54,685 nucleotides of DNA from Planctomycetota bacterium (GTDB lineage: Bacteria > Planctomycetota > UBA11346). Below the pieces are notes generated by a model. It made no database searches. It saw only the letters and a program-made list of their open reading frames with translations, and was not told where the DNA came from. The stretch spans positions 1 to 54,685 of the forward strand of contig JAQIBG010000117.1 in assembly GCA_027859175.1 (NCBI GenBank). The letters run 5' to 3'. Shown here in pieces: positions 32,371 through 41,579 of this stretch; the stretch's first letter is position 1, and each line of letters starts with the position of its first letter. The position numbers and the translations under genes were made by a program.

Positions 32371-33207
32371 ATGAGCCAGCGCCCCGATACCGCCGAAGCC
32401 GAGAGCCTCGCCCCCGAAACCCTTGAAGGGTGGTACGTCCTGCACGACGGCTACACCCTCGACTGGGCCAAGTGGCGCAGCATGCCCGGCGCCGAACGGG
32501 CCCTGTTGATCGACGAACTCGCCGCGTGGACCGCCACCGCGGGAACCGTGGAGCAAGGCCAAAGCGCCTGCTACCAGATGCTTGGGCAGAAGTCCGACCT
32601 GCTGTGGCTACATTACCGCAGCAGCCCCGCCGAACTTGGCGCCGTTGAACGCGGCCTGCGTAGCTGTGGTGTGTTCGACTATCTCGTGCCGAGCTTCTCG
32701 TACCTGTCGGTGATCGAGGCCAGTCTCTACGAGGCCACCGCCATCGCCCACGGCATGCTCGCCCGCAAGGGCATTACGCCCGGCAAAGAAGGCTTTGACG
32801 CTGCATTTGAAGCCGAACTCGAGGTACAACGGGCGGCCCTTAACCAGCGCGTGTTCCGCGACATCCCGGCGCAGAACCACATCTGCATCTACCCAATGAA
32901 CAAGCGCCGCGGCGAGCACGTCAATTGGTACGACCTGTCGATCGACGAACGCCGCAAGCTGATGCGCGGCCATGGCAAGCTTGGCCGCAAGTACGTGCCA
33001 GCGGTAACCCAAGTGATCTCGGGCTCGGTAGGCCTCGATGACTGGGAGTGGATGGTCGACCTCCACAGCGACGACCCCCTCCTGTTCAAGAAGCTCGTGT
33101 ACGAGATGCGCTTCGACCCGGCCAGTTCACGCTACGCCGAATTTGGCGCGTTCCTGGTTGGTCTCAAACTCGACGACAACGCGCTCCGCCAATACCTCGC
33201 GCTCTAA
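32371..33207 (+). CDS. hemQ: Coproheme decarboxylase / chlorite-dismutase-family protein HemQ
   Basis: A 278-residue enzyme of the chlorite dismutase family. The HemQ features are visible: the substrate tyrosine Y174 in ICIYPMNKRRGEHVNWY and the proximal histidine H201 in LMRGHGKLGRKY. It converts coproheme to heme b in the last step of the coproporphyrin-dependent pathway, found in Gram-positives and in several PVC groups. The arginine of true chlorite dismutases is not evident, favouring the decarboxylase. ATG 32371 begins the conserved domain; the longer frame from 32287 overlaps thiS and is not needed. It ends overlapping the convergent membrane gene by 4 bp. Cytoplasmic. Confidence 0.85.
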   Translation: MSQRPDTAEAESLAPETLEGWYVLHDGYTLDWAKWRSMPGAERALLIDELAAWTATAGTVEQGQSACYQMLGQKSDLLWLHYRSSPAELGAVERGLRSCGVFDYLVPSFSYLSVIEASLYEATAIAHGMLARKGITPGKEGFDAAFEAELEVQRAALNQRVFRDIPAQNHICIYPMNKRRGEHVNWYDLSIDERRKLMRGHGKLGRKYVPAVTQVISGSVGLDDWEWMVDLHSDDPLLFKKLVYEMRFDPASSRYAEFGAFLVGLKLDDNALRQYLAL

Positions 33208-33539
33208 TCGGCATCCTTGGCGTGCTTCTGCTGAATCTTCAGCAGGTCCGCGTTCAACATCGCATCATCGCCCCGGCGCGCCGGGCGCGGTGGCGCGTCA
33301 TCAGGGGCGATTGCCAAACGATCAACCCGGGTTATCCGCGACATGTGGACAACCCAATAGCAGGTCGCCCCGATCAAGCCGGTCAGCAGGACCGTCAGAA
33401 TCCACAGTGTGCGCCCGAAGGGCCACAGTTCTTGTTGTGCTTTAACCAGCTTGTCGGCGTCAAGCCACACCGCGAGCGTACACAACAGATGAACCACGAT
33501 GGTAACGGCCACCGCAAGCACGAGGACGAAGTCGAGCAT
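33204..33539 (-). CDS. Small two-helix membrane protein, PLDc_N-like
   Basis: A 111-residue protein with two membrane helices (MLDFVLVLAVAVTIVVHLLC and TLWILTVLLTGLIGATCYWV) separated by KLVKAQQELWPFGR, and a hydrophilic, Arg/Asp-rich C-terminal tail of about 45 residues. The arrangement recalls the PLDc_N (phospholipase D nuclease N-terminal) domain that occurs as a stand-alone membrane protein. The match is by eye. ATG 33539 starts directly at the first helix; an upstream ATG at 33572 is possible. Convergent with hemQ and overlapping it by 4 bp. Function unknown. Confidence 0.6.
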   Translation of the reverse strand: MLDFVLVLAVAVTIVVHLLCTLAVWLDADKLVKAQQELWPFGRTLWILTVLLTGLIGATCYWVVHMSRITRVDRLAIAPDDAPPRPARRGDDAMLNADLLKIQQKHAKDAD

Positions 33540-33676
33540 AGCTCGATTATCGCTACTCGGTGCGGCAGCCAAGTCTGGAGCGCAGACCTGCGCCCACAGC
33601 GCGTCACTGCCAAGGGTGTCCCCAACTCACCCATTGGCCTCGCGCGACAAGCCCACATTGTTAACCCCACGCCAGC

Positions 33677-34903
33677 ATGAGTACCAACCCCAACGACTGT
33701 CTTGTCATCGTCCAGGTTTCGAGCCGCAAGGTAGCCGCCACGGTTGCGTGGCGCGATGCCGATGGCGAACGCGTGGTCGCCCACAAGGGCGTGGAGTGCG
33801 ACTGGTACCACCTAGAAGAGCGCGGCCGCCGCCAAGCGATCGCCGAAGCGCTCAACATGGCCTGCCAGTCGGCCGGAGTTGAGGTCTACTCGGTTTTTGT
33901 GTCGGTTGCCGACCCCAGCCTACGCGGCAACTTCGCCACCGGCTTTGCCGACTTCCACGGCGAAACCCTGGTGCTCACCGAGAACGAACGCGCCATGGCC
34001 CTAGCCCGCGCGACTCACCAACCAATCGGCACCGAACGCGAAGTGCTGCACGCCCTGCCACAGCGCTGGGCGGTGAAAGATGAGATCGGCGAGAAGGAAG
34101 TCGACGACCCCACCGGCGCCCGCGCCAGCCGCCTCACCTGTCACGTACTGCTGATCTCGGCCGGTCGCGAAACGCGATCCGAGATCCAACACCTCCTCGA
34201 CGGCTGCGAAGTCTACCTCGAGGGCATGATCGCTCAGCCAGTCGCGCTGTACCGCGGCCTGCAGAGCCACCTGCCTAAACGCGGTTCCACCCTGATCATC
34301 GACTGCGGCGCCCGCTTCACCTCGCTGCTAGTGCATCGCAAGCAGCGCCTAGTGCACGTTGAGACCCACCCCTTCGGTGGCGACCAACTCACTGAAGCAA
34401 TCGCCCGCGAGCTCGGCACCGATGTCCTCCAGGCCGAACATCTCAAACGCGAACTCGACATTTCGATTCACGCCGGTTCGCAAGAAATCGAAGGCCAAAC
34501 CTTTCTGTGGCGTGACGTGCAAGAGCGCCATCGCCAGCTCGCCCCAGCGGCCCGCGTGTGCGCCGAACAACTGCGTGAATTCTTTACCGCCCGAGCCAAA
34601 GTGCTACGCGATCTCGAATTGCTCGCGCAGCACGGCAAAGTCCACCTGACCGGCCGCGCCGCCGCCCTCGGTGGCTTGCCGGCCATGATCAAAGACGTGT
34701 TCCAAATGCCGGTGGTGTACGGCAGCTCCAAGTCAGACCGCGAAGTGTCGAGCGAATTGGCTGATTTGATGACCGTGGGCCTCGTGCGCCAAGCCGCCCA
34801 AGACCGCGAGCGCCGCCTCGCCGAACGCCAGGCCTCAGGCGTCCGCCAGGTAGCCCACGCTGCGTCTGGTCTCTGGGGCTGGCTCACCACCCGCATTCAA
34901 TAG
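33677..34903 (+). CDS. ftsA: Cell division protein FtsA
   Basis: A 408-residue actin-like ATPase. Motifs: VIVQVSSRKVAATVAW (phosphate 1), the 1C-type subdomain region VYSVFVSVADPSLRGNF, STLIIDCGARFTSLLV (phosphate 2), HVETHPFGGDQLTEAIAREL, and HLTGRAAALGGLPA (adenosine motif). The C-terminal SGLWGWLTTRI is an amphipathic membrane-targeting helix as in FtsA. FtsA tethers FtsZ to the membrane and recruits late division proteins. Here it is on the opposite strand from the rest of the division cluster and convergent with ftsQ, with a strong hairpin between them. No ftsZ follows within the window. No ribosome site precedes the ATG, so initiation may be leaderless or weak. Confidence 0.88.
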   Translation: MSTNPNDCLVIVQVSSRKVAATVAWRDADGERVVAHKGVECDWYHLEERGRRQAIAEALNMACQSAGVEVYSVFVSVADPSLRGNFATGFADFHGETLVLTENERAMALARATHQPIGTEREVLHALPQRWAVKDEIGEKEVDDPTGARASRLTCHVLLISAGRETRSEIQHLLDGCEVYLEGMIAQPVALYRGLQSHLPKRGSTLIIDCGARFTSLLVHRKQRLVHVETHPFGGDQLTEAIARELGTDVLQAEHLKRELDISIHAGSQEIEGQTFLWRDVQERHRQLAPAARVCAEQLREFFTARAKVLRDLELLAQHGKVHLTGRAAALGGLPAMIKDVFQMPVVYGSSKSDREVSSELADLMTVGLVRQAAQDRERRLAERQASGVRQVAHAASGLWGWLTTRIQ

Positions 34904-34946
34904 TCCACCCGATTACCCGCAACCGAACCGAAGCCCCAATCATGAC

Positions 34947-34978
34947 ACAGGCGGACGCGATATCCCGCGTCCGCCTGT
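34947..34978. terminator. 13-bp perfect hairpin between ftsA and ftsQ
   Basis: ACAGGCGGACGCG and its complement CGCGTCCGCCTGT flank the 6-nt loop ATATCC. It is 44 nt past the ftsA stop and 41 nt past the ftsQ stop, so it can serve both convergent transcripts. A TTTTT tract lies about 10 nt further on the ftsA side. Confidence 0.7.
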
Positions 34979-35018
34979 TGTGCTGTCCGGTGTTTTTCCG
35001 CTGAGAAACAGGGCTGAA

Positions 35019-36101
35019 TCATGAACCCAGGCGCGGGTCCTTTGCGAAGGGGTCAGGAAAGCGGACGTTGATCGTATCGACCTTTGAGAGGTCGCCCTGA
35101 CAGCTCAGGGTATGCACCAGGTTGCGAATCTTGCGTTCGCGACTGAGCCCGAAGCGGTCTTCATTGGGCTGACCCCAGATCAACTTGGTGCCAGGCCTGG
35201 TCACAAAAACGATGCCGCGCTGCTGCGCGGTGCCGAGCGGATGGTCGAGGTACACTTCGGTCACCAAACCTTTGGGCAATTCCTCGCGCAGCTGGGGCCA
35301 CACAGTGAGCAGTTCTTTCATCGCGGCAACGCCACCCTCTTCGTAACCGCGCACCACTGGTTCGCCCTTGGGGCCATCCAACAGCGGCGACAGCACAACG
35401 CCATCGCGATCAACCCAGGCCCGCTGACCGCGCGCCAACATCACCGGCAGCACCGGCTGGCGCAAACTCAGGCCAACCGACACCTCACGGATCGGGTCTT
35501 GGCCTGGACGCTCACGCCACACCAGCTCCACCACCTCGACGCCAGCCACCGACGGCCGCTTACTGAGGTGGACGGCAAACTCATCCAGCACGACGCGGTC
35601 AGGCATGCGACGCAATTGATCGAACCGGTGGAAGCCGCGCAGCCACTGTTCCTGCAACAGGGTTGGCACGCGCACGCCCTCAAAGCGAATCCCCTGCAAG
35701 GGAGCTGCGCTCGGTGCGCGCATCGAACTCGCAACGCTCATCGTGCCCACTACCACCAGCGCGGCGATGGCAGCCCAGTTCCACAAGCCAAACGAACGCG
35801 CAGCAGTGATGCCATCGAGGGTGCGACTCACGCCAACGGTCACCAAACCAGGCTTCGACGGCGTCGGTGGCTGCGTAACCTTGGGCGTGGCCTTGGCCTT
35901 GCGCTTCGCCTTCGGCTTACTGCTAGCCGAGGCGGCCTTGCTGCCGCTTCCCGACTTGGCCGGCTTTGACGCCCGCGGCTTACGACCGGGCTTGCTCTTG
36001 GCGTTCTTAGAGGCCGGCTTGGCGCCGTCTTTCTGGCGTTGCGCTGCGGCGATCAGGCCATCAACGTCGACAACATCTTCAGTCATATATTCGGTCGGCA
36101 T
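35019..36101 (-). CDS. ftsQ: Cell division protein FtsQ/DivIB
   Basis: A 360-residue bitopic membrane protein. The unusual part is the N-terminal cytoplasmic tail of about 110 residues, rich in Lys, Ala, Pro and Ser (KPKAKRKAKATPK) with repeated SKPxK motifs. A single helix (WAAIAALVVVGTMS) follows, then a periplasmic POTRA-like domain (RPSVAGVEVVELVWRERPGQ) and the FtsQ beta domain (VMLARGQRAWVDRDGVVLSP). It bridges FtsA/FtsZ-side components to FtsL, FtsB and FtsI. A GGAGGAG sequence lies upstream of ATG 36101, and the gene is 1 nt beyond the ddl stop, so it is the last member of the operon. Confidence 0.8.
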   Translation of the reverse strand: MPTEYMTEDVVDVDGLIAAAQRQKDGAKPASKNAKSKPGRKPRASKPAKSGSGSKAASASSKPKAKRKAKATPKVTQPPTPSKPGLVTVGVSRTLDGITAARSFGLWNWAAIAALVVVGTMSVASSMRAPSAAPLQGIRFEGVRVPTLLQEQWLRGFHRFDQLRRMPDRVVLDEFAVHLSKRPSVAGVEVVELVWRERPGQDPIREVSVGLSLRQPVLPVMLARGQRAWVDRDGVVLSPLLDGPKGEPVVRGYEEGGVAAMKELLTVWPQLREELPKGLVTEVYLDHPLGTAQQRGIVFVTRPGTKLIWGQPNEDRFGLSRERKIRNLVHTLSCQGDLSKVDTINVRFPDPFAKDPRLGS

Positions 36102-36102
36102 C

Positions 36103-37029
36103 TCAGTTACTCCTCCGTGCGGCCAGACGTACCAAGCGACGACACAGATCGGCGAAGCCGATGCCGGCCGCCGCGGCCGCCTTGGGAACCAGGCTATGCG
36201 AGGTGAAACCCGGCAGGGTATTCACCTCAAGAATATGCAGACCGCCGTCGCGGTCCGCCATCACATCAACACGCGCAAAATCGCGGCACCCACAGGCACG
36301 ATACGCCGCTAGGCCCAGAGCCTGCAACTCCGCCGCCAGCGCGCCGTCTACGATTTCGTAACGGGTGTCGTCGCTCTCGTATTTGGCTTGGTAATCATAG
36401 CTATCCGAAGCCGGCACGATGCAAATCGGGGGCAAGGCCTGGGCTTGCCCGTCCTCATCCTCAATCACCGCAACGGTGTACTCCGGGCCGGCTAGGCGCT
36501 CTTCGAGCAACATCGGCACCGGCCCGATATCGGCCACGACCTGCTCCAAGGCTGGCAACAGAAAACCGAGGTTGGCCAGCATGTGCAAACCCACCGAACT
36601 GCCGTCTTTCTGGGGCTTGAGCACAAACCCAGCCATGCTCGGCGGCCGAAAGCTGCGCGGGTCTTGCAGGCTGCGCGGATCAAAAGCCTGACCCCACGGC
36701 ACCGGCAAGTCCTTGGCGCGCAAGGCCTGCTTGGTCGCTTCCTTATCCATGCACAAGGCGCTGACAGCGGCATCAGACCCCACATAGCTGCGCCCGGCGG
36801 CTTCGAGTTCACGCTGTAAAACACCGTCTTCGCCATAGGTGCCGTGGATAATATTAAACACAACGGCATCAGGCCGCAGGCTCGTCAGATCAAGGCTATC
36901 GGTTACGTCTACGACCTGCACGTCGCAGCCAGCTTCCCGCAGAGCGGCCACGATAGCCGCACCGGAGGTACGGCTCACGGCTGCTTCGCGACCGGGCCCG
37001 CCCATCACCACGTCGACACGTTCAGTCAT
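36103..37029 (-). CDS. ddl: D-alanine--D-alanine ligase
   Basis: A 308-residue ATP-grasp ligase that makes D-Ala-D-Ala for the peptidoglycan pentapeptide. Visible motifs: the glycine-rich start VVMGGPGREAAVSRTSG, NIIHGTYGEDGVLQREL for substrate binding, KPQKDGSSVGLHM in the ATP-grasp core, YDYQAKYESDDTRY and the metal-site HILEVNTLPGFTSHSLVPKA. It is shorter than E. coli DdlB by a few residues. The gene overlaps murB by 8 bp. Two ATGs (37032, 37029) follow GGAGGG; I chose 37029 because of its better spacing. Position between murB and ftsQ is the classical order. Confidence 0.9.
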   Translation of the reverse strand: MTERVDVVMGGPGREAAVSRTSGAAIVAALREAGCDVQVVDVTDSLDLTSLRPDAVVFNIIHGTYGEDGVLQRELEAAGRSYVGSDAAVSALCMDKEATKQALRAKDLPVPWGQAFDPRSLQDPRSFRPPSMAGFVLKPQKDGSSVGLHMLANLGFLLPALEQVVADIGPVPMLLEERLAGPEYTVAVIEDEDGQAQALPPICIVPASDSYDYQAKYESDDTRYEIVDGALAAELQALGLAAYRACGCRDFARVDVMADRDGGLHILEVNTLPGFTSHSLVPKAAAAAGIGFADLCRRLVRLAARRSN

Positions 37030-37954
37030 CATCGCCCTCCAACTCACGAGGGTGCAGGTGCAATTCGATCGGGCAGTTCCAGGTTTGTACCTCAAGCTGC
37101 AGCGCTACTTGGCGCTTACGCCACGCGCGGCGTCGAATCCGGGTCACCAAACGCGCCACGTCAAGCGCACGCGCCGCGCCCTCGTTCACAATAAAATTAG
37201 CGTGCCGCTCGCTCACCACGGCCTCACCAACCCGGGCTCCCTTGAGACCCAATTCGTCGATCAGTTTGCCGGCCGGCAATTCAGGGCTGGGGTTTTTGAA
37301 ACTGCACCCGGCGCTGCGCAGCGCCAAGGGCTGTGAGGCGGCCTTGAGCTGCTTGAGCTCGGTGGCCCGTGCCCGCAGCGCCTCTGGATCACCAGTTGCG
37401 AGTTCCAGCTCAACACCCAAGAACACGGTGCCAGCCGGTAAGCCATTGCAGCGATACGCCGCCGGCACCGCTGCCCGTCCCAGCCAGCGCGGCTCGGGCT
37501 CACCGGGCAGCAGCACTTCAACGCGGCGTGCGAAGTCGAGAATCCAACAATGCGCGGTGCCGGCATTCATTTTCAGCGCGCCACCAATCGAGGCCGGTAC
37601 ACCAGCCAAGCCTTCTGGACCGGCTAGACCAGCCTCGGCACAGATCCGCACCAACTTGGCGAGTTCAGCAGCGCCGCCGGCATGCACCACAGCACGGCCG
37701 CCACACAGCGAATCGATCTCAATCGCAGAGAAGGCCTCGCCCAAGCGAACCACCGGTTCGTCCACGCCGTCATCACCAACCAAGAGATTGGCGCCCTTGC
37801 CGAGCCAGCGGGCCCCAGCGGCCACCAATTCGGGAAGATCACGCCGGTCTTCCAAGGTCACCACCTCGGCCGGGCCACCAATACGAATCGTGGTCAAGCG
37901 CGACAGTTCGCGCTGCTCAACCTGATTGCGTTCACGTAGTTCGGCGCTGAGCAT
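37022..37954 (-). CDS. murB: UDP-N-acetylenolpyruvoylglucosamine reductase
   Basis: A 310-residue FAD enzyme reducing enolpyruvyl-UDP-GlcNAc to UDP-MurNAc. FAD-binding motifs LTTIRIGGPAEVVTL and ARWLGKGANLLVGDDG are clear, as is EGLAGVPASIGGALKMNAG. The substrate strand reads RSAGCSFKNPSPEL: the position of the catalytic serine (as in E. coli GSFFKNP) holds a cysteine, a variant found in some MurB groups. The C-terminal HANFIVNEGAARALDV motif is also present. GGAGG precedes ATG 37954, which overlaps the murC stop as TGATG; a TTG one codon earlier is unlikely. It overlaps ddl downstream. Confidence 0.9.
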   Translation of the reverse strand: MLSAELRERNQVEQRELSRLTTIRIGGPAEVVTLEDRRDLPELVAAGARWLGKGANLLVGDDGVDEPVVRLGEAFSAIEIDSLCGGRAVVHAGGAAELAKLVRICAEAGLAGPEGLAGVPASIGGALKMNAGTAHCWILDFARRVEVLLPGEPEPRWLGRAAVPAAYRCNGLPAGTVFLGVELELATGDPEALRARATELKQLKAASQPLALRSAGCSFKNPSPELPAGKLIDELGLKGARVGEAVVSERHANFIVNEGAARALDVARLVTRIRRRAWRKRQVALQLEVQTWNCPIELHLHPRELEGDDD

Positions 37955-39342
37955 CAAACCTCCGCCTCGTGCAAAGCCTGCAATACCTCGGCGCTATGCG
38001 TGCCAACGTCACCCGCTCCCAACACCAAGATCGTGTCGCCAGCGTGAGCCCGCGCCGCCAAGAAGGCGATGCCTTCGGCTGGATGCGGCGCGTACTGCGC
38101 GCTGCTACGATCGCTACGTCCGCCAGCAATGGCCTCAGCGAGGTCGCGCCCGCCAACGCCAGCGATCGGTTCTTCGCCTGCAGCGTACACCGGCAACACC
38201 GCCACACTGGCGGCCTGGTCGCAGGCGGCAACGAAGTCGTGAAAACAATCGGCGCTGCGGGTATAGCGGTGCGGCTGAAACAGCACGTGAACCGCACCGC
38301 CAGCCAAGGCAGCGGCCGCGATGGTGGCACGCAACTCGGTGGGGTGATGCGCGTAGTCTTCCACCACGCGCACCCCGCGCTGTTCGCCGTGCACGGTAAA
38401 GCGCCGCCGCACGCGCGAACAATTTGACAGACCGCTCGGCGTTACGCGTTCATCGACATGACGCGCGGCAGCAATCGCCATCACCGCATTTTCAACCATG
38501 TGCCGCCCCGGCAAAGGCACCAGCACTTCGCCAAGATCCGCGCCATGTTCGCTGATCCGGCACCGCGTGCCCTCGGCGCCATAGGCACAATCAAAGGCGT
38601 GAATCATGCCCTGCTCAATGCCGCAGCTGATCCGGGCACAGGTCAAGCCCTCGGTCACGCGCACATCCAGACCGCTAGCCGGCTCGACCAGCACCCCACT
38701 GGGGCCGATGCCGTCGAGCCAGGTCCGGAAGGTTTCGCACAGCGCGGCAAAGCTGCCGTAATGGCGCAGGTGCTCGCTCTCGAGATTGGTGACCACCGCC
38801 ACGTCTGGTTCAACGTGGGCAAAGCCGCCGTCAGACTCGTCGACCTCGGCCACAAACAGACTGCTGCCACCAACCCGTGCACCAGACATGCCCAATTCAG
38901 GCACGCTGCCACCAACCATCACCACCGGATCGGCTCCACAGCCAATCAGCAGGTGCCCGATCATCCACGCCGTGGTGGTTTTGCCGTGGCTGCCCGCCAC
39001 GGAAACGGTGCGCGAGCCACGCATCAACTCGGCCAAGCAGGCCGGTCGTGATAATATTTTAACGCCACGACGACGCGCCGCGCGCAACTCGGCGTGATCA
39101 CCGGGCACCGCAGAGGAGTGAACCAAGAGGTCTACGTTGCCGCTGTCGATGTGCTCGGGATCGTGCCCCAGAGCCACCGCAACACCCTCTTCACCGAGGC
39201 GCCGTACGGTGCCGCCGTGGGCGAGGTCACAGCCCGACACACGCGCACCGGCGGTACGCAGTAAGGGCACCAAGGCACTCACGCCGGCGCCGCCAACACC
39301 CATCAGATGCACATGCCGATCTCTAAACGGGCCGCTGTTCAT
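37954..39342 (-). CDS. murC: UDP-N-acetylmuramate--L-alanine ligase
   Basis: A 462-residue Mur ligase that adds L-Ala to UDP-MurNAc. It has the MurC start (HVHLMGVGGAGVSALVPLLR), the ATP P-loop SVAGSHGKTTTAWM, VAEVDESDGGF for the Mg site, and the C-terminal domain segment VRVVEDYAHHPTELRATIAA. MurC-type length and the YAHHPTE motif separate it from other Mur ligases. ATGA overlap with murG upstream and TGATG with murB downstream show tight translational coupling. No murC-ddl fusion is present, unlike in some Chlamydiae. Confidence 0.93.
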   Translation of the reverse strand: MNSGPFRDRHVHLMGVGGAGVSALVPLLRTAGARVSGCDLAHGGTVRRLGEEGVAVALGHDPEHIDSGNVDLLVHSSAVPGDHAELRAARRRGVKILSRPACLAELMRGSRTVSVAGSHGKTTTAWMIGHLLIGCGADPVVMVGGSVPELGMSGARVGGSSLFVAEVDESDGGFAHVEPDVAVVTNLESEHLRHYGSFAALCETFRTWLDGIGPSGVLVEPASGLDVRVTEGLTCARISCGIEQGMIHAFDCAYGAEGTRCRISEHGADLGEVLVPLPGRHMVENAVMAIAAARHVDERVTPSGLSNCSRVRRRFTVHGEQRGVRVVEDYAHHPTELRATIAAAALAGGAVHVLFQPHRYTRSADCFHDFVAACDQAASVAVLPVYAAGEEPIAGVGGRDLAEAIAGGRSDRSSAQYAPHPAEGIAFLAARAHAGDTILVLGAGDVGTHSAEVLQALHEAEV

Positions 39343-40400
39343 GCCGCCCTCCGCTGAGTCGCCAAGACCAAGTCGGCCACAGCCTGAGCAGCCGCCGGAC
39401 GGGCCAAACGCTGGGCATTGCAGCCAAGCTGGCGCACCAGCTTTCGCTCGCGCGCCAAACGGGTCACCAGACGGGTCAAGCCAGCCGCATGCAGACTATT
39501 TTGCGGTAAGACCACGGCGCCACCAAGCCGCGCCACGGCGCGCGCATTGGCGGTTTGATGATCATCGGCGGCCCACGGCAAGGGCACGTAAAGCGCCCCA
39601 ATGCCGGCGGCGCACAGCTCGCTAACCGTGGTGGCACCAGCCCGGCACAAGGCCAAGTCGATACGCTCGTACAAAGCCGCCATGTCGTGGCAGAAGGTCT
39701 CCACCTCAGCGCTGAGACCGGCCTCGGCATAGGCAGCGCGAACCCGCGGCGCGTCTTGCTCACCGGCCAAATGGATCAGATGCAAACCCGGAATCGCGGC
39801 CAGGGCTGGCGCGGCCTCAGTCAGAACCGCATTGAGACTGGTGGCCGCCAAGCTGCCGCCCATCACCAAGACCCGCAACTGCTTGTTGCCACCGCGTTCA
39901 CGGGCCGCAAAGGCACGCACCGGATTGCCTAATTCTTGAACTCGACGCAACGAACGCTTGGCCTCGGGAAACTGCGTAACCACCGTGCGGGCCAAACGCG
40001 CAAGCAGACGATTAGTGCGCCCCGCGCGCGCGTTTTGCTCAAGCACCACCACCGGCCGACCGGCCAGGGGCGCCAGCAAGCCTGGCAGCAAAGAGGCATA
40101 CCCGCCCAAGGCCACCACCACGCGCGGCGGGTGATCGCGCAATTCACGCCACACCTGCCACGCCTGGCGCAGCGAACGCAGGATCCAACGCGGCGAACGA
40201 ATACGCGGACGCGACAACCCAAACGGCAGCAGGGTTACCCCCGCCGCTGGCACCAATTTGGCTTCGATACGATCAGGGTCACCGACCCAACGTAACGGCG
40301 CCACACCCCGGCGTTGCAGCTCGGCCGCAACAGCCAGGCCCGGGAACACATGGCCCCCGGTACCGCCGCCACACAGCAGAATGCCAGCCGGTTTCACCAT
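39339..40400 (-). CDS. murG: MurG: lipid I N-acetylglucosaminyltransferase
   Basis: A 353-residue GT-B glycosyltransferase that converts lipid I to lipid II on the cytoplasmic face of the membrane. N-terminal loop 1 is ILLCGGGTGGHVFPGLAVAA, followed by PRVVVALGGYASLLPGLLA, and the UDP-GlcNAc loop in the C-terminal half is VLVMGGSLAATSLN. The acceptor-binding LALCRAGATTVSELCAAG is also conserved. Start ATG 40400 overlaps the ftsW stop (TGATG). The order ftsW-murG-murC is canonical. Confidence 0.92.
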   Translation of the reverse strand: MVKPAGILLCGGGTGGHVFPGLAVAAELQRRGVAPLRWVGDPDRIEAKLVPAAGVTLLPFGLSRPRIRSPRWILRSLRQAWQVWRELRDHPPRVVVALGGYASLLPGLLAPLAGRPVVVLEQNARAGRTNRLLARLARTVVTQFPEAKRSLRRVQELGNPVRAFAARERGGNKQLRVLVMGGSLAATSLNAVLTEAAPALAAIPGLHLIHLAGEQDAPRVRAAYAEAGLSAEVETFCHDMAALYERIDLALCRAGATTVSELCAAGIGALYVPLPWAADDHQTANARAVARLGGAVVLPQNSLHAAGLTRLVTRLARERKLVRQLGCNAQRLARPAAAQAVADLVLATQRRAA

Positions 40401-41575
40401 CACAGCGCGGCCTCGGTTTTATTGCGCGAGCTACGCACCACCGCGGCACCGATACGACTCGTGGCGCGTGCCTCAACGCTCAGATCACGCGGGCAGCTGC
40501 GCGCCACGGCGTCGAGCACGCCAAGACAGGTCAAACACACCACCAGGCTAGAGCCGCCGTAGGAGATGAACGGCAGAGTCAGGCCCTTGGTCGGCAGCGC
40601 ACCGGTTACCACCAGCATATTCCAGAACCCCTGGACGCCGATCAGCACCGTGCAACCAACCGCCAACAAGCGTTGATGACGATCGCGCGTGCGGCCCGCG
40701 ATCAGCATGCCGGTCCAGGTGAACAGCAGATACCCCGCCGCCACCGCCAAGCCGCCAATCAGACCAAGCTCTTCGCACACGACGGCGTAAATGAAGTCGG
40801 TATGATTCTCTGGCAGGTAGCTGTTTTTCGACATGCCTTGCCCAAGCCCAACGCCGTTCACGCCACCTGACCCAATCGCAATAAAGCTTTGCTTGAGATG
40901 ATAGGCAGCGTCGTTCTCGGGATTCATCGGATCGAGGAAGGCCAGAATACGTTCACGTCGATAGGCGGTTTGGAAAACGGCGACGTACAACACCATCGGC
41001 ACGCAGGCTAGGCCTACCACCAGGCTGTAGAACCAGTTGGCACCGGCGTAGAACAGCATCGTCCACAGCACGATCGCCAACACGACAATTGAACCGAGAT
41101 CTTTGGTGCGATACACCAACACCGCCAACACCGCAAACGCCGCCATCGGCAACAGCACGCCATACCAGTTGACGCGAACACGCTCTTCAACCCGCATCAG
41201 ATACCAGGCAACCGATACGATCAGCGTCAACTTGGCGAACTCTGCCGGCTGAATCGACACCGGGCCCAACTGAATCCAGCGCCACGCGCCATTAATCGGA
41301 CGCATGAATTCGCGCGCCACCACCAGCATCGCCAGCGTGCCAAGAGCTGCGGCGGCAACCAACAGGGGCTTGCGCAGATGTTCGGTCCCCGAGCGACTGA
41401 TCAGCGCCGCCATCCCGAGGCCAGCAGCCAGGGCAACGAACTGACGGATCAGATAACTGTAATTGGTGCCATCAATACCGCGGCCGGTGGTTGTTGAAGC
41501 TATCATCACCAAACCGAGCCCGCACAGGGCGAGCACCGAGGTCCACAACATTGAGCGTAGGATCGTAATCGTCAT
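40400..41575 (-). CDS. ftsW: FtsW-type SEDS lipid II polymerase
   Basis: A 391-residue protein with about ten membrane helices, of the SEDS family. The early GLGLVMIASTTTGRG, the MRPINGAWRWIQLGPVSIQP loop, EFAKLTLIVSVAWYL and the C-terminal LPTKGLTLPFISYGGSSLVV signature are all family markers. FtsW polymerises septal glycan with FtsI. GAGGTGAG precedes the ATG, which is 4 bp after the mraY stop. murD, which in many bacteria lies between mraY and ftsW, is not here. Confidence 0.92.
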   Translation of the reverse strand: MTITILRSMLWTSVLALCGLGLVMIASTTTGRGIDGTNYSYLIRQFVALAAGLGMAALISRSGTEHLRKPLLVAAAALGTLAMLVVAREFMRPINGAWRWIQLGPVSIQPAEFAKLTLIVSVAWYLMRVEERVRVNWYGVLLPMAAFAVLAVLVYRTKDLGSIVVLAIVLWTMLFYAGANWFYSLVVGLACVPMVLYVAVFQTAYRRERILAFLDPMNPENDAAYHLKQSFIAIGSGGVNGVGLGQGMSKNSYLPENHTDFIYAVVCEELGLIGGLAVAAGYLLFTWTGMLIAGRTRDRHQRLLAVGCTVLIGVQGFWNMLVVTGALPTKGLTLPFISYGGSSLVVCLTCLGVLDAVARSCPRDLSVEARATSRIGAAVVRSSRNKTEAAL

Positions 41576-41579
41576 GGGC

